Assembly: GCA_009835515.1 (NCBI GenBank)
Contig: VXXH01000863.1
Span: forward strand, 1 to 5,550
Direction: 5' to 3'
DNA: 5,550 nucleotides
Source of the DNA: Candidatus Poribacteria bacterium
GTDB lineage: Bacteria > Poribacteria > WGA-4E > WGA-3G
Shown here: piece after piece, positions 1 to 5,550 of the stretch
Layout: every line of letters begins with the position of its first letter
Numbering within the stretch: position 1 is the stretch's first letter
Made by a program: the position numbers and the translations under genes
The notes under the pieces: model-generated
Told to the model about the DNA's origin: nothing
Databases searched by the model: none
The model's input: only the letters and a program-made list of their open reading frames with translations

Positions 1-1164
1 TTGCACAATGATTTGGATATTTGCGGTATTGTGCGTAATCATTTCATTGCGTTGTGTATGCGTTATTACCGCAGATATGGTAAGGGACTTTCGTATTCCA
101 AAATGTCTGCCCATTTAACGAAACTCAAGAAACTTGAGAAGTATAGACATTGGAATATCCCTTACTCGTGGGCGTTGCAAAATGTGCTAAAGCGTTTGGC
201 ACAAAGTTTCAAAGAGATGCGGACACTCGGTAGAGGACCCCCACAACTCAAGTCCTGTAAGAAACACAAAGGCATGACGTTTCGTGGCAACCAAATCAAG
301 TTAGAGTATTTACTTCCAAAGCAGAAACACGAGCGAAGTTGTGCGACATATCAAATCCGTCTCAATCGACGTTGGTATCGTTTCTCTTTGCATAGAAGCA
401 TAGAAGGCAAAATCAGACAAGTTCAAGTTACGCGAGACGTACTCGGAGACGTGTATATCACTCTCACAGAAGAATGTAGTGAAGTCAAACCCGAACCCAA
501 GACGGGTAAAGCCGAAGGGTTCGATATGGGTATCAAAGACTTCCTGACTGGCAGTGACGGTGAACGCTATACTTCGCCGATGTTCTACAAACAGAATGCG
601 AATGATTTAGCGAAGGCACAAAAAGCGTATTCCCGCAAGGTTAGAGGTTCTAAGAATCAAGAACGCTGTCGCAAGCGAGTGTTCCGCATTCATAAGAAAA
701 CTGCGAACCAGCGAACAGACCACCATTGGAAACTTGCGATAGAGTTGTGTCAAAAGTTTGATATAATGTTCTTTGAAGATCTGAACCTTCGCGGTATGAA
801 AGCCCTATTTGGCAAACAGGTCTCTGATCTTGCCTTCGGTGAGTTCTTACAGAAACTCCACCACCAATCGAAGAAACGGGTAAAAACCGTTCTAAAGATT
901 GGACGATGGACACCGACGAGTAGATGCTGTTCTGTTTGCGGTTACAAAAGTGAAAACCTTACGTTAGCAGCCCGTGAATGGGACTGTCGAAGTTGTGGAA
1001 CGTCCCTTGACAGGGACCATAACGCTGCTCTAAACATTCTCAAGGAAGGGGTAGCTTCCTTTGGGTTAGGAGAAGTAAGACCTATTGTTTTGCTTGGCAA
1101 AATCGTAGGCTACTCCGTTGAAGTCACCAGTCGGCTTCTGAAATCCACAAATGCTTTCGCATAA
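1..1164 (+). CDS. tnpB: TnpB (IS200/IS605-family OrfB), RNA-guided endonuclease, 5' end outside the window
   Basis: TnpB proteins are transposon-encoded, RNA-guided DNA nucleases related to Cas12; they use an omega RNA to cut the donor or an empty site and so keep the element in place. Counting from the window's first codon, the RuvC triad is intact: D175 in GFDMGIKDF, E259 in FFEDLNLRGM and D339 in LDRDHNAALNI. A zinc finger (C310-x2-C313, C329-x2-C332) sits between RuvC-II and RuvC-III as in the family. Residues 100-160 (LHRSIEGK region) fit the wedge domain, and residues 5-75 the helical N-terminal part. The usual opening of about 20 residues (a KxRxYPT-type strand) is missing, so the first codon TTG is probably an internal leucine and the true start lies upstream. 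Residues 350-387 form a tail after RuvC-III that overlaps predicted RNA structure. The gene looks more AT-rich than metH, as expected for a transferred element. No tnpA is visible, but it could lie to the left. Confidence 0.93.
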   Translation: MHNDLDICGIVRNHFIALCMRYYRRYGKGLSYSKMSAHLTKLKKLEKYRHWNIPYSWALQNVLKRLAQSFKEMRTLGRGPPQLKSCKKHKGMTFRGNQIKLEYLLPKQKHERSCATYQIRLNRRWYRFSLHRSIEGKIRQVQVTRDVLGDVYITLTEECSEVKPEPKTGKAEGFDMGIKDFLTGSDGERYTSPMFYKQNANDLAKAQKAYSRKVRGSKNQERCRKRVFRIHKKTANQRTDHHWKLAIELCQKFDIMFFEDLNLRGMKALFGKQVSDLAFGEFLQKLHHQSKKRVKTVLKIGRWTPTSRCCSVCGYKSENLTLAAREWDCRSCGTSLDRDHNAALNILKEGVASFGLGEVRPIVLLGKIVGYSVEVTSRLLKSTNAFA

Positions 1165-1175
1165 CTTTGCGGAAG

Positions 1176-1195
1176 CCTCACCCTTTAGGGTGGGG
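1176..1195 (+). repeat. Right-end hairpin of the IS element
   Basis: CCTCACCC pairs with GGGTGGGG around a TTTA loop (8 bp, one G-T wobble). Short hairpins of the CACCCTTTAGGGTG kind just behind tnpB are typical of right ends in this family, where TnpA recognises the single-stranded hairpin and the omega RNA carries it as its terminal stem. There is no T run after it, so it is not a standard intrinsic terminator. Confidence 0.6.
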
Positions 1196-1198
1196 TCT

Positions 1199-1225
1199 AT
1201 CACGTGGTATATTATAATACGTGAT
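1199..1225. repeat. 7-bp inverted repeat with AT-rich loop
   Basis: ATCACGT (1199-1205) pairs perfectly with ACGTGAT (1219-1225) around a 13-base loop that contains a consensus-like TATAAT (1213-1218). It may be a further right-end hairpin of the IS, or an operator-like site in the chromosome just outside it. No -35 box lies at the right distance from the TATAAT, so a promoter is not called. Confidence 0.4.
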
Positions 1226-1421
1226 GTATGCATAGGACAGCCGCATGTCGCACTATGGTAGCATAAATAGCAGTTGGCTGTTAAGATGTTTTCGTCTAAC
1301 AAAGTGTTCCTCTTAAGATCGCCGCAAAACCCGTAGCTCGTAATGTAATGGAGAGCGAATTTATGGAACGCACTTGACAGTTGAAACGCATGTTGTGCCT
1401 CCGCAAGGTAAAATTAAAAAT
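1226..1421 (+). other. Region between the IS element and metH (probable metH leader)
   Basis: No gene of convincing length lies here. Two stem-loops can be drawn: ACAGCC (1237-1242) with GGCTGT (1276-1281), enclosing a 33-base loop that holds a short CTAT/ATAG pairing, and AGATG-TTTT-CGTCT (1284-1297), extended by TT/AA past a bulged A. They share base 1281, so the full forms compete at the edge. TTAAGAT occurs twice (1281-1287 and 1313-1319) and TAAGAT could serve as a -10 box, but no good -35 box is found for either. The GCCACTG box expected of a cobalamin riboswitch is absent, and no SAM-riboswitch core was recognised. The metH promoter is therefore not located. Confidence 0.4.
1405..1408 (+). 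promoter_or_regulatory. Possible ribosome binding site of metH
   Basis: AAGG lies 13 bases before ATG 1422, a rather long spacing, followed by an A-rich stretch that would stay unpaired. It is the best Shine-Dalgarno-like match in front of this start. The TTG at 1374 has only a weak GGAA at 1365-1368. The site supports but does not prove the choice of ATG 1422. Confidence 0.35.
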
Positions 1422-4400
1422 ATGGCAAATTCTGAACGGATAACATATCTTAAAAACGAACTGGAAAAACGGATTCTGATTCTTGACGGTGCGATGGGAT
1501 CACTGTTGCAGACCTATCGACTCACGGAGTCAGATTTTCGTGGCGAACAGTTTGCAGATCACCCCTGCGAACTTAAAGGTTATAACGATTTACTCTCCAT
1601 AACACAACCGCACATTGTCCGAGAAATACACGCAAACTATTGTAGCGCAGGCGCGGACATCATCGAAACAAACACCTTTACCAGCACATCCGTCTCAATG
1701 GCGGATTATCAACTCCAAGATATTGCGTATCAGGTAAACTATGCAGCTGCACAAATCGCTCGTGAAGTCGCAGATAAATGGACATCACCAAATAAACCGC
1801 GTTTCGTTGCCGGAAGTATGGGACCTACAAATCGCAGCTGCACTATCTCACCGAACGTAAATGACCCCGGCTATCGAAATATCACCTTCTCACAACTCGT
1901 TTCCGCCTACACAACGCAGGCAGAAGGCTTAATTGACGGTGGTGTTGATCTCCTCCTCGTCGAAACCGTCATGGACACACTCAATTGCAAAGCCGCACTC
2001 TTTGCCATACAGACCCTCGCAGAGACGCGAGGCATCGACATCCCGCTTATCGTCTCCTCTGACAGAAGTGGCGGTGGTGGACGTAACCTCTCAGGACAAA
2101 CCGTTGAAGCGTTCTGGAACTCCGTGCGGCATGCCAACTTGCTCGCTGTTGGGTTGAACTGCGGTTTTGGTTCGCAACAGATCCGTCCGTATCTCGCCGA
2201 GATGGCGAAATTGGCTGATATACCCATCATCTGCTATCCGAATGCTGGACTCCCCAATGAACTCGGTCAGTATACACAGACTCCGACCGAAATGGCGGAT
2301 TGGATGCACGAGTTCGCGCAAAACGGTTTCGTCAATATCGTCGGCGGATGCTGCGGCAGCCAACCTGAACATATCGAAACGATTGCCAAAGTCGCTGCTG
2401 AATACCCACCACGCCAACCGATGCCACAAGAACGCGCCTGCCGCCTCAGCGGTTTAGAGGCGTTTAACATCACCGCCGATTCTCTCTTTGTTAACGTTGG
2501 TGAACGGACAAACGTAACAGGATCCCGACGATTCGCGACGCTCATTAAAAACGAGGACTACGAAACTGCCTTAGAGGTTGCGCGCGACCAAGTAGAAAAC
2601 GGTGCACAACTTATTGACATTAATATGGACGCAGGCATGTTAGATGCCAAAACCGCAATCGTCAAGTTCTTGAACCTGATTGCTGCTGAACCGGACATCA
2701 GCCGTGTGCCTATTATGCTGGATTCGAGCCGATGGGAGGCGATAGAAGCCGGATTGGCGTGCATTCAGGGGAAAGGGATCGTCAACTCGATTAGCCTCAA
2801 AGAAGGTGAGGAAGATTTCTTAGCAAAAGGCCGATTGATCCGTCGATATGGTGCCGCTGTTATCATCATGGCGTTTGACGAAGAGGGACAAGCCGATACC
2901 TACGAACGGAAGGTGGAGATCTGCCGTCGGGCGTATCGCCTCCTGACAGAAGAGGTCGGGTTTCCGCCAGAGGACATCATCTTCGATCCGAACATCTTCG
3001 CTGTCGCAACTGGTATTGAGGAGCATAACGCATACGCGAAGGCGTTTATCGAGGCGTGTCGCGAGATTAAAGCCACCTGTCCGGACGCTTTGGTGAGTGG
3101 TGGCGTTAGCAATATCTCCTTTGCCTTCCGTGGTAACGACACGGTACGCGAGGCGATGCACGCAGCGTTCCTTTACCACGCCATCAATGCCGGTATGGAT
3201 ATGGGAATTGTCAATGCCGGGCAACTCGCGGTCTATGACGACCTACCGAAACCCCTCTTGGAAGCAGTGGAGGATGTCCTATTCGACCGACGAGAAGATG
3301 CCACGGATAGGCTTGTCAACCTCGCTGGGACGCTGCAAAGGAAAGGTAAAAAGAAGCGTGTGAGCCGAAAATGGCGGAAACTTCCGGTCAAAGAACGACT
3401 CAGTTATGCACTCGTTGAAGGCATTATCGAATACATTGAAGATGACACGGAAGAGGCACGCCTTACATACGAACGTCCGATACAGGTGATTGAAGGTCCG
3501 TTGATGGACGGTATGAACCGCGTCGGTGAACTCTTCGGCGATGGTAAAATGTTCCTGCCACAGGTGGTTAAAAGCGCGCGTGTGATGAAAAAGGCGGTCG
3601 CGCATCTCGTTCCGTTTATTGAAAAAGAACAGGCGGAAGGTGCTATCCAATCAAGGGGCAAAATTGTGATGGCGACGGTAAAGGGTGATGTTCATGACAT
3701 CGGTAAGAATATCGTCGGTGTTGTGCTTGGCTGCAATAACTATGAAGTCATCGACCTCGGCGTGATGGTGCCTGCAGAAGATATTTTGGAAACGGCACGG
3801 AAAGAGAATGCTGATATTATAGGGTTGAGTGGACTCATCACGCCGTCGTTAGATGAGATGGTGCATGTCGCTGAAGAGATGGAACGCGAAGGTTTCCGCA
3901 TCCCACTTCTCATCGGTGGCGCGACAACTTCCAAGATACATACCGCCGTGCAAATCGAACCTACTTATAACGGCTCAACGATTCACGTCAAAGATGCCTC
4001 CCGAAGCGTTGGCGTTGTCAGCAATTTGATGAGCAGTGAAAGACAAGAGGCGTTCACCGAACAAATCCGTGAAGAATATACAGGAATCCGAGAACACCGC
4101 GCGAAAAACCGGAAACAGGCGAACCTGCTACCGTTCGATGTCGCGCAACAACGGAAATTCACACCCGACTGGCAGAATTACCGACCTTCTAAACCTTCTA
4201 CGATAGGCGTTACGGTCTTTGACGACTACGCTTTGGAGAAACTCGTTGACTACATCGACTGGAGTCCATTCTTTATGACTTGGGGACTCCGTGGCAAATA
4301 TCCGAACATATTGGAGAATTCGGATGTCGGTGAGGAGGCGGGCAAACTCCTAAAAGATGCCGAAGCACTTCTGCGTATCATTGTCGAAGAGAAAAGGTTT

Positions 4401-5096
4401 CAGGCGCGGGCTGTCGTCGGGCTTTTCCCTGCCAACGGTGTCGGTGAAGTGACCGAAATCTACGCCGATGAAGCGCGGACGGAAGCGATCGGCACACTGT
4501 ACCACCTACGTCAACAGACGGAACAGCCGTTCACGAGACCGAATCTGAGTCTCGGTGATTTCATCGCACCGAAAGGGACAACAGTGCCGGACTATATCGG
4601 CGCGTTTGCGGTGACAACAGGTATCGGTGTCTCTGAATTTTGCGCCGAATTTGAGCAGCAGCAGGACGATTATAATAGCATTATGGCGAAGGCGTTGGCA
4701 GACCGACTCGCAGAGGCTTTCGCTGAGAAAATGCATCAATACGTCCGCACAAAACTTTGGGGGTATGCCGTTGATGAGACGTTGGATAATGCGGCTCTGA
4801 TTGCCGAAAAATACCGAGGGATCCGTCCGGCACCCGGCTACCCTGCCTGTCCCGACCATAACCAGAAACGGGTGTTGTTCGATTTGTTGAATGCAACAGA
4901 AAACACGGGGATCTCTCTCACCGAGAGTCTAGCGATGTTCCCAGCGGCATCTGTAAGTGGCTGGTATTATTCGCATCCAGAGGCGCGGTATTTCAGTATC
5001 GGTAGAATCGGGGAGGATCAGGTTGCGGATTACGCGGAACGCACCGGCATGGACATCGAAACGGCGAAGCGATGGCTAAAACCGTTGCTTACCTAA
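1422..5096 (+). CDS. metH: Cobalamin-dependent methionine synthase (5-methyltetrahydrofolate-homocysteine methyltransferase)
   Basis: MetH moves the methyl group of 5-methyl-tetrahydrofolate, via cob(I)alamin/methylcobalamin, to homocysteine, giving methionine and tetrahydrofolate in the cytoplasm. From ATG 1422 it has 1224 residues (E. coli 1227). Modules in order: homocysteine barrel, about 1-330, with zinc ligands C247, C310, C311 (same numbers as E. coli); pterin-binding barrel from about 356 ([13 protein letters not shown]); four-helix cap, about 655-740, with F705 and L712 matching the residues that cover the cobalamin; B12 Rossmann domain with D756-x-H758-x2-G761, H758 being the lower cobalt ligand, plus S803 and S809; AdoMet reactivation domain with D946 and R1135-x4-Y1140 (RPAPGY). 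The start was chosen because the 16 extra residues from TTG 1374 are unlike MetH and ATG 1422 gives the family length. Residues 213-217 are unusual (see findings), and the C-terminus ends at WLKPLLT, without the usual GYD tail. The frame is uninterrupted. The gene stands alone, with a terminator 17 bases behind it. Confidence 0.97.
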   Translation: MANSERITYLKNELEKRILILDGAMGSLLQTYRLTESDFRGEQFADHPCELKGYNDLLSITQPHIVREIHANYCSAGADIIETNTFTSTSVSMADYQLQDIAYQVNYAAAQIAREVADKWTSPNKPRFVAGSMGPTNRSCTISPNVNDPGYRNITFSQLVSAYTTQAEGLIDGGVDLLLVETVMDTLNCKAALFAIQTLAETRGIDIPLIVSSDRSGGGGRNLSGQTVEAFWNSVRHANLLAVGLNCGFGSQQIRPYLAEMAKLADIPIICYPNAGLPNELGQYTQTPTEMADWMHEFAQNGFVNIVGGCCGSQPEHIETIAKVAAEYPPRQPMPQERACRLSGLEAFNITADSLFVNVGERTNVTGSRRFATLIKNEDYETALEVARDQVENGAQLIDINMDAGMLDAKTAIVKFLNLIAAEPDISRVPIMLDSSRWEAIEAGLACIQGKGIVNSISLKEGEEDFLAKGRLIRRYGAAVIIMAFDEEGQADTYERKVEICRRAYRLLTEEVGFPPEDIIFDPNIFAVATGIEEHNAYAKAFIEACREIKATCPDALVSGGVSNISFAFRGNDTVREAMHAAFLYHAINAGMDMGIVNAGQLAVYDDLPKPLLEAVEDVLFDRREDATDRLVNLAGTLQRKGKKKRVSRKWRKLPVKERLSYALVEGIIEYIEDDTEEARLTYERPIQVIEGPLMDGMNRVGELFGDGKMFLPQVVKSARVMKKAVAHLVPFIEKEQAEGAIQSRGKIVMATVKGDVHDIGKNIVGVVLGCNNYEVIDLGVMVPAEDILETARKENADIIGLSGLITPSLDEMVHVAEEMEREGFRIPLLIGGATTSKIHTAVQIEPTYNGSTIHVKDASRSVGVVSNLMSSERQEAFTEQIREEYTGIREHRAKNRKQANLLPFDVAQQRKFTPDWQNYRPSKPSTIGVTVFDDYALEKLVDYIDWSPFFMTWGLRGKYPNILENSDVGEEAGKLLKDAEALLRIIVEEKRFQARAVVGLFPANGVGEVTEIYADEARTEAIGTLYHLRQQTEQPFTRPNLSLGDFIAPKGTTVPDYIGAFAVTTGIGVSEFCAEFEQQQDDYNSIMAKALADRLAEAFAEKMHQYVRTKLWGYAVDETLDNAALIAEKYRGIRPAPGYPACPDHNQKRVLFDLLNATENTGISLTESLAMFPAASVSGWYYSHPEARYFSIGRIGEDQVADYAERTGMDIETAKRWLKPLLT

Positions 5097-5112
5097 GATT
5101 GTCCCTATAACG

Positions 5113-5154
5113 AAAAAACAGGGCGGTGAAACTCAGTTTACCGCCCTGTTTTTT
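5113..5154. terminator. Bidirectional intrinsic terminator between metH and the VOC gene
   Basis: A 15-bp perfect stem joins 5113-5127 with 5140-5154: six A's, then ACAGGGCGGT-type GC-rich pairing, closing with six T's. It can extend inward by three pairs (G-T, A-T, A-T) to a six-base loop, ACTCAG. The T run follows the GC-rich stem on the + strand, and the A run gives the same on the - strand, so it can end both the metH transcript and the convergent VOC transcript. Confidence 0.9.
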
Positions 5155-5160
5155 GTGAGT

Positions 5161-5202
5161 CTCTGCGTTAAAGCTGCCATTCAGATGGGTGTAAACGCAG
5201 AG
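5161..5202. repeat. 9-bp inverted repeat in the 3' region of the VOC gene
   Basis: CTCTGCGTT (5161-5169) is perfectly complementary to AACGCAGAG (5194-5202); inside, CCAT (5177-5180) can pair with ATGG (5185-5188) around TCAG. It lies between the terminator and the VOC stop codon. No T run follows on either strand, so it is probably not a terminator itself; it could protect the 3' end of the VOC mRNA or be a dispersed chromosomal repeat. Confidence 0.45.
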
Positions 5203-5213
5203 GGTTCTGATAT

Positions 5214-5550
5214 TTACGCCTCAGGCTTATACAAACCGACACAGTTCCCGCTTGGGTCAAGGAACATAGCAAAAGCCCCGTTACCTCCCGGAATAACTTT
5301 AGGCGGTACGCAGGTTTTGCCACCGAGACTTTCAGCCTTGTCAAGCGATGCCTGAAGGTCATCGACCTGAACATAAATCGAGACATAGTTGGAGACAGGC
5401 ATGTCGTCGGTTGTCGGAAGTATGTGTCCACATACCTCGTTTTCCGCTGCCGGTTCCAATCCGTAAACACCACCTGGAATTTGGCCGGCTGCACGCCAAT
5501 CAAACAGCGAACTATAGAATTCGCTCAATGATTCCGCATCCTTTCCGGCT
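5214..5550 (-). CDS. VOC (glyoxalase/bleomycin resistance/dioxygenase) family protein, N-terminus outside the window
   Basis: The VOC superfamily builds small metalloproteins from two beta-alpha-beta-beta-beta modules; members include glyoxalase I, ring-cleaving dioxygenases and antibiotic-binding proteins, but many have no known substrate. The visible 111 residues begin within the first module's helix (GKDAESLSEFYSSLFDW, a typical VOC signature) and continue through GGVYGL. The second module follows: YVSIYVQVDDLQASLDKAES (strand and helix), then LGGKT, the PP..IPGG turn, AFAMFLDPSGN and a final GLYKPE, the usual ending of this subgroup. A TTG at 5528-5526 could be read as a start, but the signature continues in frame to the window edge, so the true start lies beyond 5550. 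The metal-binding histidine expected near the N-terminus is not in view, so activity cannot be judged. The gene converges on metH and shares its terminator, with no sign of a functional link. The stop codon is TAA at 5216-5214. Confidence 0.85.
   Translation of the reverse strand, partial: AGKDAESLSEFYSSLFDWRAAGQIPGGVYGLEPAAENEVCGHILPTTDDMPVSNYVSIYVQVDDLQASLDKAESLGGKTCVPPKVIPGGNGAFAMFLDPSGNCVGLYKPEA

Larger units (their letters stand above)
1..1203 (+). mobile_element. Right-hand part of an IS200/IS605 (IS1341-like) element
   Basis: The tnpB gene followed at once by subterminal hairpins is the usual right end of this IS class, which has no terminal inverted repeats and makes no target duplication. 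The strongest hairpin (1176-1195) lies 11 bases after the tnpB stop. In this family the cleavage site follows the last hairpin closely, so the end is placed tentatively near the TATCAC at 1198-1203. If the hairpin at 1199-1225 also belongs to the element, the end is nearer 1226-1235. The left end and any tnpA are outside the window, so it is unknown whether the element can move by itself. Confidence 0.55.
1042..1225 (+). ncRNA. Candidate omega RNA (reRNA) scaffold overlapping the 3' end of tnpB
   Basis: Six stem-loops follow one another. (1) 1042-1048/1055-1061: 7 bp, AAGGAAG with CTTCCTT. (2) 1081-1109: CCTA/TAGG, a 2x2 internal loop, then TTTTGC/GCAAAA around a TTG loop. (3) 1120-1125/1133-1138: GAAGTC with GGCTTC, one wobble. 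(4) 1154-1161/1168-1175: 8 bp, one wobble, with the tnpB stop codon in the loop. (5) 1176-1183/1188-1195: 8 bp, one wobble, directly abutting stem 4 so the two could stack. (6) 1199-1205/1219-1225: 7 bp. TnpB guide RNAs are known to arise from the 3' end of tnpB plus the right end of the element, which is the position here. Pairings were found by eye; the 5' boundary and the scaffold/guide junction are inferred. Confidence 0.5.

Noticed and set aside
1213..1218. Perfect TATAAT as a -10 box for metH
   Set aside because: No TTGACA-like box lies 15-19 bases upstream (that stretch is the G-rich arm of a hairpin), there is no extended TG motif, and the site is in the loop of an inverted repeat.
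1066..1302. Reverse-strand open frame of 78 codons across the tnpB end and the downstream hairpins
   Set aside because: It resembles no known protein family, runs antisense to tnpB and the RNA stems, and has no convincing ribosome site.
1165..1421. CRISPR array or tRNA in the tnpB-metH gap
   Set aside because: No direct repeats with even spacers and no cloverleaf were found; the inverted repeats fit the IS end and a leader better.
2820..3224. Long reverse-strand frame of 134 codons inside metH, and similar ones throughout the gene
   Set aside because: metH is clearly coding on the + strand along its full length; these frames are shadows without family features.
4184..4201. Tandem 9-base repeat ACCTTCTAA/ACCTTCTAC in metH
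   Set aside because: Only two imperfect units coding for PSK-PST in the linker before the AdoMet domain; too short to mean more than local slippage.
5155..5355. Forward 66-codon open frame over the VOC 3' end
   Set aside because: It is antisense to the well-supported VOC gene and matches no known family.

Overview
The window is a stretch of bacterial chromosome with three protein genes: the 3' part of a tnpB-type transposon gene (1-1164, +), a complete cobalamin-dependent methionine synthase gene metH (1422-5096, +), and the C-terminal part of a small glyoxalase/VOC-fold gene pointing the other way (5214-5550, -), cut by the right edge. The organism cannot be named from this. The host genes look close to 50% GC, while tnpB looks more AT-rich. 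MetH matches the E. coli enzyme almost residue for residue. A mid-GC, little-cultivated phylum such as Candidatus Poribacteria would fit, but that is only an impression.

Left region (1 to about 1225): this is the right-hand end of an IS200/IS605 (IS1341-like) element. The TnpB protein keeps the whole RuvC triad and a four-cysteine zinc finger, and only its first residues lie outside the window. From about 1042 the DNA folds, hairpin after hairpin, through the end of the coding sequence and past its stop codon. This is the expected layout of an omega RNA (reRNA), the guide RNA of TnpB, which overlaps the 3' end of its own gene. The exact element end, and so the guide, could not be fixed.

Middle (1226 to 5096): a leader of about 200 bases with two possible stem-loops but no recognisable cobalamin or SAM riboswitch comes before metH. 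MetH has all four modules: homocysteine/zinc, methyl-folate, cobalamin and AdoMet reactivation. Key residues are in place, often at the same number as in E. coli. One short patch in the homocysteine barrel (residues 213-217) departs from the family pattern and deserves checking.

Right region (5097 to 5550): a strong 15-bp stem flanked by A and T runs lies between metH and the convergent VOC gene and can stop transcription from both sides. A second, separate inverted repeat sits between it and the VOC stop codon. Nothing links the three genes in one pathway: the TnpB element is a mobile neighbour, metH serves methionine and one-carbon metabolism, and the VOC protein's substrate is unknown. The most notable non-coding signal is the chain of RNA hairpins across the 3' end of tnpB.
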